NCBI RefSeq assembly: GCF_000828715.1
Contig: NZ_AP014583.1
Coordinates: 2,416,001 to 2,480,000, forward strand
DNA from: Winogradskyella sp. PG-2
GTDB taxonomy: Bacteria; Bacteroidota; Bacteroidia; Flavobacteriales; Flavobacteriaceae
Direction: 5' to 3'
Length of the DNA stretch: 64,000 nucleotides
Within the stretch, counting starts at the first letter, position 1; each line of letters begins with the position of its first letter. Of the stretch, positions 14,808-23,629 are shown piece after piece. The notes beneath the pieces are model-generated. The model had not been told where the DNA came from. It searched no databases and saw nothing but the letters and a program-made list of their open reading frames with translations. The translations under genes were made by a program, and so were the position numbers.

Positions 14808-15447
14808 ACCACACGTTTTTTATTTCAGGTTGATATTTATATGGATTTTCAAATTCAGTTTTTCCGTCGTGATAGATTAAAAATTCCACGTTATTTTCTT
14901 TAAATTCTAAAGTCTCTATTTTATCGATTCCAGTTACGCACGAGTTATTTCCAACGTATTGTTGCTTGTCCAAAATTCCGAATTGTGATTTTGTAATTAC
15001 TAAACTTTCTCCACAAGCGAAAAATCCGCCAACTCTAACTTCCACATTGTGATTTTCATTAATTTCAGATTTTGCCATAGGTGATTGAAAAGGAAGAGTT
15101 ATCAAATAGAAAAAGACAAGTCCTACTTCCGAAAACAGACTTAAAATTCCAAAAACAAACATCGGTAATGTCAAAATTCCGCTCAATACTTTAGTCAGGC
15201 TTTTTTTAGTTAATCCGAAAAGCAAAATTGTAGACAGCAAGAAAGTCAGTCCGATTATAGTGGTCGTGTATTTTCCTTTTATCCGGAAGTCAAAAACCAA
15301 AAGTATTGCACAGATTAAAATTCCGATTAATGAGTAAAATGAGATTTTTCTAATAACTTTTTCCAATTTCGGAAAGTCATATTTTTTAAAAATCAGCACT
15401 AAACTAATTCCTGAAAATATTGTTATTAAAATTATAAATGTCGTCAT
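14806..15447 (-). CDS. Hypothetical integral membrane protein (213 aa)
   Basis: Not recognised. About four hydrophobic helices occupy the first 125 residues (residues 2-20, 35-52, 62-77, 88-118), followed by a soluble C-terminal domain of about 90 residues with two cysteines (FFACGES, NNSCVTG) and several predicted strands. The last codons read KNVW then TAA, and that TAA is part of the cassette's own recombination core (GTGTGGTAAC), so the coding region ends exactly at the cassette edge. Termini GTTACCACAC/GTGTGGTAAC are the same as those of the GNAT cassette. Confidence 0.65.
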   Translation of the reverse strand: MTTFIILITIFSGISLVLIFKKYDFPKLEKVIRKISFYSLIGILICAILLVFDFRIKGKYTTTIIGLTFLLSTILLFGLTKKSLTKVLSGILTLPMFVFGILSLFSEVGLVFFYLITLPFQSPMAKSEINENHNVEVRVGGFFACGESLVITKSQFGILDKQQYVGNNSCVTGIDKIETLEFKENNVEFLIYHDGKTEFENPYKYQPEIKNVW

Positions 15448-15463
15448 TTCTCAAATGTGTGGT

Positions 15464-15646
15464 AACGGTTAGTATATGAAAAGTAGGGCAGTTGATAAGC
15501 ACTAACTTTCGGATTTACACTTAGCCATATTTTTTGTTTTATTTTTATCTTTTTACTAAAATACAAATTAAAAATATGGCGGACTTCATAAATAAGCACA
15601 AGCTTTCGGTTTATAACTTTCCGCCCTATTTTTTATATACATTGTT
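15464..15646 (-). repeat. attC-like palindrome, site 17 (long form)
   Basis: The left arm GTATATGAAAAGTAGGGCAG is related to sites 4 and 15; the right arm contains GCCCTATTTTTTATATAC. The middle has GCCATATTTTTTGTTTTA paired with AAATTAAAAATATGGC. Confidence 0.7.
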
Positions 15647-15679
15647 ACCTGCTGGCTTTTTCTTTCCTCAAACTTGCTA

Positions 15680-15751
15680 GCGTTGGCGTGAAAGCTCTTT
15701 TAAATTTGAGAGGCACGAACAAACTTTAAATGTGCTTGCACTTGCGTTGGC
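15680..15751 (-). repeat. Second-family palindrome, left of type III R-M cargo
   Basis: Stem GTGAAAGCTCTTTTAAATTT against AAACTTTAAATGTGCTTGCA, loop containing GAGGCACG. It is also bracketed by two direct copies of GCGTTGGC (15680-15687 and 15744-15751). Ends two bases before the Res stop codon. Confidence 0.6.
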
Positions 15752-15752
15752 T

Positions 15753-18377
15753 TTATTCGGCAATTTCATTCAGTTTTGTTTCAAATATTTCCTCTCTATT
15801 CACTTTGTTATAAAATGGCATTCCAATTAATCTATATTCTTGATTTTGGTATAATTCAATTATATTTTCCTTTTCAATTTCCATTAAAAACTGTTCTTTC
15901 CACTCGTCTTGCATTAATAAATGGTCTCCTTTTGGTTCTATGAACAGTTGATAAACTATCTCTTTGTCTGAAAATTTATCACTCATATACAAAACAAAGT
16001 CTGGTTCTGTTGCTTTTCCATCACTAAAACGGAATAGTTTAAAGAATCTTTCGTTTCTAAGTAGATAAATATCTTTGAATTTTTCTTTTAAATTTTCAAG
16101 ATTGTTATGGAAATATTTTATTAAAAATTTCTCCTCAGACGAACCATAATTTTCATTGTAAGCATACCAATCTGCTTGATTTAAGTCTACAAAATATTCT
16201 TGTGGAATATCATTACGCATTGTTGGTTTTCCTGTCTCAGCTGTTGAATTTTGATTTACAGAAAAAGAAAGTTTCTTGTTTTTAAAATACTTTCTAAGTG
16301 GTTCTCTGTAAAAAGATTTTGTACCTCTGTAATCGCCAAACATTGTAGAAATTTCATTAGCTATTTTTGTTGCAATAGTAATTACAACATCTAATTTTTG
16401 GTTTACAGATAGTACTTTCGTGTCTTTTTGTAAACCTGTTACTTCAACTATTATTCCTCCAAAATAATTGTCATTCGTAATAAAATATTCCATTGATTTT
16501 ACACTTGGAAAATATTTACGAATATTACTAAATTGATAAAAAGGTAATTTATTTAAACCTTTGTGAATTAAGTTTTTATCCCAGTTTCTAAATGAATGGC
16601 TATTCATAAAATTGGCTTGTACTTTATTTCTTTTAACCGAAGTGTTGTCTAAAATGGTTGTACTTGCAGAACGGTTTGTTCTTAAAGCATATGTATGTTT
16701 TTTTACAATAGTTGGTTCTTGATATTCTAAAAGTGTTTTAGGGTTGTTTCTAACCTTTTTATTTAAGAAGATAAATCCATTTTTATACAATGAAGTTTCT
16801 TTAAACTCGTCTTTTAATATTAAATCTACTTCTACTTTTTCTTCTGGAAACAAACCAATTTCACGTAAAGCAGAATTTAATTCTTGTATATATCTTGGAT
16901 TGTGTGAACAATGATAATGTAAGGTTTCGCAATTGCGTAAAATGTTATCTAAATCATTATCGTATTTACGCTTGTCAATTTCGTGGTGTTCTTCTAGTTT
17001 AAAAGGATAGTATCTTGCTCCACGACCAATTAATTGAGCTTCTGCAACTGTCGTTTTTCCTGGTTTGTTACCACTAGCATCACGAGTATCGTATAAACGA
17101 ACTATATCGTATAAGTTTAAAACATCCCAACCTTCGTTTAGTTTGTCTACTGCAAAAACAGCTCTGTATTCGTTTGATTTGTCCTCCAAACTGTTTATTA
17201 CAATTTGTTTATCGTCAGTATCATTTTTAGAGTTTACCGATATGATTTTATCTTCCGAAAAATCTTCTCGTATTTCATCTATCAAACCTTGTGAAGTAAT
17301 TCCTAAACTTTTGAAATAGCTTATTGCTTTGTCTAAAATTTCATTATCTAACTGAATTAACTTTTCTAGTTTAGAAACCGTAATATTTCTTATTTCCTCT
17401 AAAAATGCCTTTTCCATTATGGCACTATCTTTTGTAGTTTTAGACTTAAATAAAATAACAGGTTTTGCTATAATTCCGTTACTAGCAAATATTTTCTTTT
17501 TGTACTGACTTATCAAAACAGCAACAACTGCGCGTTGTATTGGTTCGTAATCTACTTGATTAGTTTGTACCTCTTTACTATAACCGTCTTCTCTAAATTC
17601 TGCTAACGGATAGTTGTATAATAGTTTATTAGCGTATTTACTGGCAACTTTTGGATGGCTTAACTCTAGAGTAGCAGTAAATTCCATCATTACATTGTTT
17701 GGGTTGGCTTGTAAAATACGTTCTACTGTGTATTCCCAACTTGTTAAATTTTCTTTTTCTCCTGCTGAATGTTTCTTTTTAGTTAACGCATTAATATGAT
17801 GCGCTTCATCACTTATTAAAACAGTTTCTTTATTTGTAAAATCATCAAACGTAATGCTGTTTTCTCTTGGTGCATTTAGTTTGGTGTGTAAACCTTGAAT
17901 AGTAGAAAATAGAATATTTATATCTTCTGTATTGGTACTTTCAAAATTATCAACGCTTGTAATGGTTACGTTTACACCATCAATATTTATTTGGTCTTTA
18001 AATAAGTATTTGGAGCTATTTGCATTTAAAAAATTCTCTTTGGTTTTACGGATAATCGTATCTGTATTTACAAAGAAAATAAAGTTACGATAGCCTTGTT
18101 TGTACAATTCTAAAATAGCACCTGCCATTACTAAAGTTTTACCACTACCTGTTGCCATATGAAACAACACTTGCGTAGGTTTTGCCCTTAATTTGGGGTT
18201 GTTCATATAATAATTAAAAGCAGTAAACGCTTCTTCTTGATATGGACGTGGTGCAAACTTTAAATTGTTTTTTATAGTTGCAGATAACTGTATCTCAATA
18301 TCGCCATCTTCTATTTTGTTGGCAATACGCTTGTCTAAACGCTGAATATTTGCTGTTGGGTTAAATAAATCTGCCAT
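15753..18377 (-). CDS. res: Type III restriction enzyme, Res subunit (874 aa)
   Basis: Motor and nuclease subunit of a type III restriction-modification enzyme; with Mod it cuts DNA carrying unmethylated head-to-head sites. A superfamily 2 helicase core begins with Walker A MATGSGKT (residues 74-81) and DEAH (190-193), followed by the second RecA-like domain with NEGWDV and the QLIGRGARY arginine-finger region near residues 415-450. The C-terminal nuclease domain has the PD...ExK pair EPDFVLY and FIEPKGD at about residues 785-820. Both active sites appear intact. Its start overlaps the Mod stop by one base (TAATG), so translation is coupled. Confidence 0.93.
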   Translation of the reverse strand: MADLFNPTANIQRLDKRIANKIEDGDIEIQLSATIKNNLKFAPRPYQEEAFTAFNYYMNNPKLRAKPTQVLFHMATGSGKTLVMAGAILELYKQGYRNFIFFVNTDTIIRKTKENFLNANSSKYLFKDQINIDGVNVTITSVDNFESTNTEDINILFSTIQGLHTKLNAPRENSITFDDFTNKETVLISDEAHHINALTKKKHSAGEKENLTSWEYTVERILQANPNNVMMEFTATLELSHPKVASKYANKLLYNYPLAEFREDGYSKEVQTNQVDYEPIQRAVVAVLISQYKKKIFASNGIIAKPVILFKSKTTKDSAIMEKAFLEEIRNITVSKLEKLIQLDNEILDKAISYFKSLGITSQGLIDEIREDFSEDKIISVNSKNDTDDKQIVINSLEDKSNEYRAVFAVDKLNEGWDVLNLYDIVRLYDTRDASGNKPGKTTVAEAQLIGRGARYYPFKLEEHHEIDKRKYDNDLDNILRNCETLHYHCSHNPRYIQELNSALREIGLFPEEKVEVDLILKDEFKETSLYKNGFIFLNKKVRNNPKTLLEYQEPTIVKKHTYALRTNRSASTTILDNTSVKRNKVQANFMNSHSFRNWDKNLIHKGLNKLPFYQFSNIRKYFPSVKSMEYFITNDNYFGGIIVEVTGLQKDTKVLSVNQKLDVVITIATKIANEISTMFGDYRGTKSFYREPLRKYFKNKKLSFSVNQNSTAETGKPTMRNDIPQEYFVDLNQADWYAYNENYGSSEEKFLIKYFHNNLENLKEKFKDIYLLRNERFFKLFRFSDGKATEPDFVLYMSDKFSDKEIVYQLFIEPKGDHLLMQDEWKEQFLMEIEKENIIELYQNQEYRLIGMPFYNKVNREEIFETKLNEIAE

Positions 18378-20242
18378 TAGTTATTCGCTTTGTAAAATGA
18401 ATAATTAAGAGCTTTATCTTCTTCGCTAACGGCAAAATTTTCGTCTTCTATTTCGCTAAAGTTTACATACAATTGGTTTTTATCTAATATTTCTATTAAA
18501 TAATGTTGCATTGTTTCTAGAGTAGCAGTTTTAAACGCTTCTAAACGCTCATTAAATATGTCTATATTGAATTGAAAAGATAAAAATGCTTTTTCTTCCA
18601 TTTCTTGCCAAACTTTTAAAACATCTTCTTTTGTTTTAGCTTCTTGTATTTGGGAAATATATTTTTGGTTGTATTCTAATAATTCTGCAAAGACAAATGA
18701 GCCACCACCTTGCCAATTTATATCTTTACTAATACCACCTTGTTCTCCTTCAATTACTTTTTTTAATCGTTTTATTGTTACAGTATTAATGTAGTTCATT
18801 TGTTCTGAAGTTATAAAACGTCTATTCATTTTATGTGCTACACTTGCTGTTGTGCCACTACCTGCAAAAAAGTCAAGAACAATATCATTTTTGTTCGTTG
18901 CAATGTGTATTATTCTTTTTAAAAGTTGTTCCGGTTTAGGTGTGTCAAAGACAGATGACCCAAATAATTCTTTAATTTCATTATTAGCTGTTCTCGTTGT
19001 TCCTACTTCATCTGCGAACCATAAAGTTTCAGGAACTCTTCCGTCTTGGTCTTTAAGATATATTTTATATTTAATTTTAGTTTCGTCTTCATTAAAATAT
19101 ACCTGACCTGTACCTATTTTATCAAGCATTGTTTCTTTGCTAAACCTCCAACCTTTTTCAGGTGGTGATATTAATTTACCATTAGGTGTTTCTACATCAT
19201 AAATTAAATTAGGACGATAAAGAGCATTTCTTATATCGCCTGAACGCCATTTTCCATTTGGGTCATTATCAGGGTTTTTATAATTTACATTGTGCTTCTC
19301 TGTTCTTTCCATTTGACCAAGTACAAATTGTTCTGACTTTGAATAACATAAAATGTAATTATGATGAAGGGAAAATTTACCTGAATACCCTTTTGCTTGA
19401 ATACTGTGTTGCCATACGACTGACCCTAAAAAATTTTCTTTTTTGAAAATTTCATCAGCAGTAACTTTTAAATAATGAGATTCATAATCATCAATATTAA
19501 TCCATATCGAACCATCTGGACTTAATAATTCTTTAGCTAGTTCTAGACGGTTTTTTATAAAAGTTAACCAAGCAGAATGATTAAAATTATCGTTATAATT
19601 GAAGTCATCATTTCCTGTATTATATGGAGGGTCAATATAAATGAGCTTTATTTTTCCTCTGTGTGTTTTTAGTAAAGAAGATATTACTAAAAGATTGTTT
19701 CCTTTTAAAATTAGATTTTCGTTTCCTGTTAGTTCGGTTACGTTATGTTCTCCGTCTTTATCGTATTTTTTAAAGTTGGTAAATGTTTTTGCATCTAATA
19801 ATCTGTCTACATTATCAGGTGCAAGTGTTTCGTTCCAAAATATTTCGTTACGTTTTTGGTCTTCCTTTGTTTGTCCGCCTTCTAAAACACAATCTTTGTG
19901 TGGCCAAGCCAACACAACATCATTTTTTGCTTTTATAAAATTATCTGTTGTATCATCATTTATTGCTAAGCCAATTTTATTTTTAAAAGCAGTGTAACTG
20001 TCTGGTAAAAAAGATTTATTGTTTACAAAACGTTGAAACTTAATTTTATCAAAAACCAATACACTTTCTACTTCTGTAAAAAAGTGTTTTTTAAAAGTTG
20101 GGTTTTTAATCAATAATCCAATTAGTTGCGGTTCTACTTTTAGTCCTAACTCAATTATTTTGTTTTTGTTAAGTTGTCCGTCAATTACTAAATTATCTTG
20201 TGTTTTTAGTAATTCTATGAGTTCGTTTTGTAGGTTCTGCAT
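18377..20242 (-). CDS. mod: Type III DNA methyltransferase, Mod subunit (621 aa)
   Basis: Adenine-N6 methyltransferase that recognises the target sequence and protects host DNA. The beta-class order is seen: the catalytic DPPYNTG at residues 204-210 precedes the AdoMet-binding DFFAGSGTT at 457-465. Between them lies the variable region likely to hold the target-recognition domain. The N-terminal 170 residues are typical of Mod proteins that dimerise. It abuts the XRE regulator with no gap and overlaps Res by one base. I see no long simple-sequence tract that would suggest phase variation. Confidence 0.93.
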   Translation of the reverse strand: MQNLQNELIELLKTQDNLVIDGQLNKNKIIELGLKVEPQLIGLLIKNPTFKKHFFTEVESVLVFDKIKFQRFVNNKSFLPDSYTAFKNKIGLAINDDTTDNFIKAKNDVVLAWPHKDCVLEGGQTKEDQKRNEIFWNETLAPDNVDRLLDAKTFTNFKKYDKDGEHNVTELTGNENLILKGNNLLVISSLLKTHRGKIKLIYIDPPYNTGNDDFNYNDNFNHSAWLTFIKNRLELAKELLSPDGSIWINIDDYESHYLKVTADEIFKKENFLGSVVWQHSIQAKGYSGKFSLHHNYILCYSKSEQFVLGQMERTEKHNVNYKNPDNDPNGKWRSGDIRNALYRPNLIYDVETPNGKLISPPEKGWRFSKETMLDKIGTGQVYFNEDETKIKYKIYLKDQDGRVPETLWFADEVGTTRTANNEIKELFGSSVFDTPKPEQLLKRIIHIATNKNDIVLDFFAGSGTTASVAHKMNRRFITSEQMNYINTVTIKRLKKVIEGEQGGISKDINWQGGGSFVFAELLEYNQKYISQIQEAKTKEDVLKVWQEMEEKAFLSFQFNIDIFNERLEAFKTATLETMQHYLIEILDKNQLYVNFSEIEDENFAVSEEDKALNYSFYKANN

Positions 20243-20446
20243 CTAATTGTTTTCTTTTTTATTGGCTATTAATAAATCAGAGATATTTACGTCTAAAATA
20301 TCTGCAATCTTGTATAAGTCTTCCAAACTAGGTTGTCTTTTGTTTCTTGCGTACTCGTTAATAGTAGGATAACTTTTCTCCATTTTCTTAGCAAGCCAAG
20401 TTTGACTTATTCCTTTGTTTTGTAGTACTTCTTTTATTCGGTTCAT
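20243..20446 (-). CDS. XRE-family HTH regulator of the R-M operon (67 aa)
   Basis: Small Cro/C1-type repressor. A helix-turn-helix covers about residues 14-40 (ISQTWLAKKMEKSYPTINEY), then SLEDLYKIADILDVNISDLL closes the domain. The stop codon directly precedes the Mod start, so it is the first gene of a three-gene operon, in the position of a controller (C) protein that delays Res expression when the cassette enters a new cell. That role is inferred from context. The start is supported by the usual MNRIKEVL beginning. Confidence 0.85.
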   Translation of the reverse strand: MNRIKEVLQNKGISQTWLAKKMEKSYPTINEYARNKRQPSLEDLYKIADILDVNISDLLIANKKENN

Positions 20447-20525
20447 TTGAAACCATTTTTATTACTCCGTAAACTTAATAAATATTCATTGTTTTATAAT
20501 GACATTTGTCGGTTTATTTTAATGG

Positions 20526-20598
20526 GTGGTGGTGGGGAAGGGCAAGCTCTTTTGTGGCGGAGGCACGGAGCTACAAATGTGCTTGACCGTGCGGTGGT
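20526..20598 (-). repeat. Second-family palindrome, right of type III R-M cargo
   Basis: GGTGGGGAAGGGCAAGCTCT then TTTGT, against ACAAATGTGCTTGACCGTGC; loop with GGAGGCACGG, shared with the copy at 15680-15751. Lies between the regulator's upstream region and site 18, inside the cassette. Confidence 0.6.
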
Positions 20599-20619
20599 CT
20601 TTTTTTTCAGCTTGCAGGT

Positions 20620-20743
20620 AACGGTCTTGTGTATGATTAGTGGCGTGGTTAAGCACCTAATTTAGCAAATAAAACACAGATAGAATATTTCGAAGGAATG
20701 TTCGTAAGTCGGCGAGAACTAGCCATTAATTATACACGTTGTT
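20620..20743 (-). repeat. attC-like palindrome, site 18 (GTGTATGAT type)
   Basis: Arms GTGTATGATTAGTGGCG and TAGCCATTAATTATACAC; the arm ending GTGGCG instead of GTTGCG is matched by AGCCA on the other side. The inner hairpin is weaker (GAATATTTCGAAGGAATGTTC). Confidence 0.75.
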
Positions 20744-20752
20744 AGCCTTTCG

Positions 20753-21478
20753 TTATTTATTCAATTCTAACTCCATTAAGTCAATAATTTCAATCTGCAA
20801 TTCTTCCATTCTAGAGTTTGCATTCACTAAATATTTATTAAAGTTTGTTAGATATTTAAACCGCATTAAAACAACATGGTCTGCTTTTAGTTCAGGAATA
20901 TTTATCGGTATATTAGATAGAACGGATGGTGTCAAATCCCAATTTTCAAAATAATTAATTGCTGAATCAAAAAGTTTATCGCCATGTAAATAATACATTG
21001 AAAGCACGTCCTCATATTGCGGATATAAAACATCGTATAATCTAATTATTTTATGTTTTATAGAATCATTTGAAACTCTGTTCAATCCAAACTCTTTCAA
21101 CGATTCAAAAGGTGCTTTCGAAACCATAAAGGAAGTTCTTTTTGTTGCCATTGAAAATTGATAGGCGGTAGAATCATTAAATTTTAAATCACCTTGCAAC
21201 CAATCAATAACTTTGTATTGACTTTTAAGAATTTTTTCATGATAGTGATAATTTTCTTGTACGTCAATTAAATCACTTTTAATACCATTTTGAATTTCTT
21301 TAATCAATTTTATTTCTAGTTCTTGTTCAGTTTTGACTTCCTTCCATTTATTTGCTTGAAAGGCAAGCAGAATTCCAATCATTACAAGTAAAATTTCACC
21401 AATGGCATATATCAGATATTTACTGAATTTATTTTCAATCAGTAATTTTTGCCGAATTTTTCTAAAAAACTTTATCAT
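20753..21478 (-). CDS. DUF6090 family membrane-anchored protein, copy 6 (241 aa)
   Basis: N-terminal MIKFFRKIRQKLLIENKFSK and a helix with AFQANKW in place of the commoner ALxINNW, placing it with copies whose anchor reads LLVMIGILLA. The outer region has PFESLKEFGLNRVSND at about residues 120-135 and ends in a leucine-rich helix (MEELQIEIIDLMELELNK). Termini GTTAGCCTTTCG/GAAGGCTAAC keep the TTTCG tail of other DUF6090 cassettes while the core-adjacent bases have changed together on both sides. Confidence 0.78.
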   Translation of the reverse strand: MIKFFRKIRQKLLIENKFSKYLIYAIGEILLVMIGILLAFQANKWKEVKTEQELEIKLIKEIQNGIKSDLIDVQENYHYHEKILKSQYKVIDWLQGDLKFNDSTAYQFSMATKRTSFMVSKAPFESLKEFGLNRVSNDSIKHKIIRLYDVLYPQYEDVLSMYYLHGDKLFDSAINYFENWDLTPSVLSNIPINIPELKADHVVLMRFKYLTNFNKYLVNANSRMEELQIEIIDLMELELNK

Positions 21479-21506
21479 TTGTTAATAGTTGGTCATAATG
21501 AAGGCT

Positions 21507-21627
21507 AACGCTTTTGTGTATGGCTCGTTGCGGAAAATCAGCTATGATTCTCCGACGTAACCGAAAGATAGCAAATTGCAATTAATTCCGATTAGGAATT
21601 CAGCCGCAATGAGCTATATACGTTGTT
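21507..21627 (-). repeat. attC-like palindrome, site 19 (GTGTATGGCTCGTTGCGG type)
   Basis: Near twin of site 8, with the same two inner hairpins; GTTGTGC replaces GTTGGCAAC beyond the right core. Confidence 0.8.
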
Positions 21628-21655
21628 GTGCTTTCGTTATTTAGTATCTAAATAT

Positions 21656-22651
21656 TTAATCATTTTCTGGTATTCTTTTAAAAACGGGTTTGTTTGCTTC
21701 CATTAAAAAGTAAAATTCAGATTTATCGTCATTAAATTCTAAATAGGCTCCAACAAAATTTAAGGTGGTAGCATCTTTCATATTTAATTGATTAGATGAC
21801 TTAAATTTAGAATAGTACCCTAAAAACTCTTTATTATTATAATCAATACTAATGGTATCAATGGTATTTGTGTAATTGCCAACGAAGGATTCTGCTACTT
21901 TTGGTGTAACCTCTTGGAACATTGTTTTTAGTATACCGTTATCATTATTAGGAAACCCAAGTCCTACCATTTGATTATAAACTGTAATGGCATTGTATTT
22001 TTTATCTACGAGTGCTAATGCTAAATCATCTAGGGTCCAGCTAAATCTTGCCAATTTATTTTTATAACCTTTATTAGTTAGCATAAACTGATAAAAAGCG
22101 TCATAATCCTCACGATACATTGATTCAGAAAACTCTGATATAAAGTCGAAGTATTTAATATCTAACATACCTAAATTAGCAAGCGACTTTTCAAATCTTG
22201 AATGGTTATAAAGATTCTTTAATTCTACTACTAACGGTTTATATTGGTCTGGTAAATTATCGGCATTTTCTGCGAGTTTGTTAAAAGCCTCATTTTGTGT
22301 TAGTATAGTTCGAGAAGTGGTCATAATATTCCGTAAGGTTCTGCTTTTTTGGTAATCTTCTATCGTTAGCGTATCAGAAAATACACGTCTTACATCGCTT
22401 AATTTTTGAAAATAATAAGTACCTGTTTCATCAAACGCTACAATATTGTTAAGGACTTCTTTTTGGACTTCTAACAATTGGTTATAGGCTTGTTTTTCAT
22501 TGGCTTTGTTAGCGTTCCAATTATTAATTTGTAGAGCGATTAAAATACCAATAACCACAAGGATGATTTCGCCAATGGCGTATTTGAAGTATTTACCTGT
22601 TTTGTTTTCCATTAGCAGGCTTTGTCTAATTTTTCTAAAGAATTTTATCAT
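21656..22651 (-). CDS. DUF6090 family membrane-anchored protein, copy 7, long form (331 aa)
   Basis: The longest of the eight. The anchor MIKFFRKIRQSLLMENKTGK plus helix and LQINNWNANK is followed by a helical domain as in the others (element LTQNEAFNKLAENADNL near residues 115-130). An extra C-terminal domain of about 70-80 residues (from about FVGNYTNTID onward) is strand-rich, with short repeats such as FLGYYSKF and FVGAYLEF that look like a small beta-sheet module. Either a fusion or the fuller ancestral form. Termini GTTGTGCTT/AAGCACAAC. Confidence 0.78.
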   Translation of the reverse strand: MIKFFRKIRQSLLMENKTGKYFKYAIGEIILVVIGILIALQINNWNANKANEKQAYNQLLEVQKEVLNNIVAFDETGTYYFQKLSDVRRVFSDTLTIEDYQKSRTLRNIMTTSRTILTQNEAFNKLAENADNLPDQYKPLVVELKNLYNHSRFEKSLANLGMLDIKYFDFISEFSESMYREDYDAFYQFMLTNKGYKNKLARFSWTLDDLALALVDKKYNAITVYNQMVGLGFPNNDNGILKTMFQEVTPKVAESFVGNYTNTIDTISIDYNNKEFLGYYSKFKSSNQLNMKDATTLNFVGAYLEFNDDKSEFYFLMEANKPVFKRIPEND

Positions 22652-22679
22652 TGGTTAGCGATTTGTAATAATGAAGCAC

Positions 22680-22829
22680 AACGGTCTGTGTATGATTTCG
22701 TTGCGTGTTTCAGCAACTAAATTAGCAAATACAAACCGAATAGAAAGTCCGCTAGACACGAGCGAAGCGAACTGGCGTAAGCAATTTTCTTAATTAAACG
22801 AGTACTAGTGATGAATTATAAACGGTGTT
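22680..22829 (-). repeat. attC-like palindrome, site 20, with extra internal segment
   Basis: GTGTATGAT type, arms as in site 10. The inner hairpin is interrupted: after GAAAGTCCGCTA comes about 35 extra bases (ACACGAGCGAAGCGAACTGG onward) replacing the expected GGACTTTC half, lengthening the site to 150 bp. Confidence 0.7.
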
Positions 22830-22844
22830 GTGCTTTCGTTATTT

Positions 22845-23567
22845 TTATTCTTTTAATTTCTCTTCTAATTGTTTTAGAATGACCTGTGCTTCCGAATTAA
22901 AATTTTCTAGTTTCGGGATGTAAATCGTGTAATTTATCAAATAATAATTTGCTACTCTATTAGTATAATCGTGATTATTTAATGCATATTCTATAAATCC
23001 ATTATTATTACGGGCGGTTATATAATCTGAATACCACTTATAATTGTTCTTCCAATCATTAACATTATTTGCAATATCCTTTGCTCTTAAGTCATCGTCA
23101 ACCGTAATTTTGGTAAGTTGTTTTGTGTAAAATTGTACAATTTTAATTGTTAAACTGTCCATGCTTATTTTCGAAGAGCTAAAACTATTTAAGAGATTAT
23201 AGCCGCGTTTTTCAATTATGAGGTCAGGACTACCAATTATGAGGTATTCACATCCAGCGCAATTTTCATAATCTTCTTTGGTCATTAAACCATCCAATAC
23301 TTTATTAAAAACAGGTTCTGCTTCTTTTTTCGATTTTAATATGAGATTAATGTCGGCAATATCATTTTTTAAATCTTCAGCGATAATTTCATACGTGCTT
23401 TTTAAGGTTAGTTTTTCTAAGCGTTTGTCATTCCAATTACTCACTTGTAACGCAAGTAGAATACCAATCATAACGAGTACAATTTCACCGATAGCATATT
23501 TGAAATACTTTCCAGTTTTACCTTCTGAAAGTAAGTTTTGTCTAATTTTTCTAAAAAATTTTATCAT
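22845..23567 (-). CDS. DUF6090 family membrane-anchored protein, copy 8 (240 aa)
   Basis: The anchor reads MIKFFRKIRQNLLSEGKTGK with LVMIGILLALQVSNWND. The outer domain contains a CAGC pair (about residues 87-90), the only close cysteine pair among the copies, plus KRGYNLLNSFSSSKISMDS at about 120-140, aligned with the L-xS-G segment of the rest. The 5' untranslated part is longer here: about 60 bases separate ATG and the right terminus instead of about 30, the extra part carrying AATTAATTCACTCAAG. Confidence 0.78.
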   Translation of the reverse strand: MIKFFRKIRQNLLSEGKTGKYFKYAIGEIVLVMIGILLALQVSNWNDKRLEKLTLKSTYEIIAEDLKNDIADINLILKSKKEAEPVFNKVLDGLMTKEDYENCAGCEYLIIGSPDLIIEKRGYNLLNSFSSSKISMDSLTIKIVQFYTKQLTKITVDDDLRAKDIANNVNDWKNNYKWYSDYITARNNNGFIEYALNNHDYTNRVANYYLINYTIYIPKLENFNSEAQVILKQLEEKLKE

Positions 23568-23629
23568 TGGTTAGCTGTTTCTCGAAAGGTAGGACAATTA
23601 ATTCACTCAAGTTTTGGATAATGAAGCAC

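Noticed and set aside
14806..14808. Assembly artefact at the stop codon of the membrane-protein gene
   Set aside because: The core bases GTTACC are also present and paired at the other end of the cassette, and identical in the GNAT cassette, so the sequence is credible.
20243..20446. XRE gene as antitoxin of a toxin-antitoxin pair
   Set aside because: The following genes are a clear Mod and Res; a controller role in the R-M operon explains it without a toxin.
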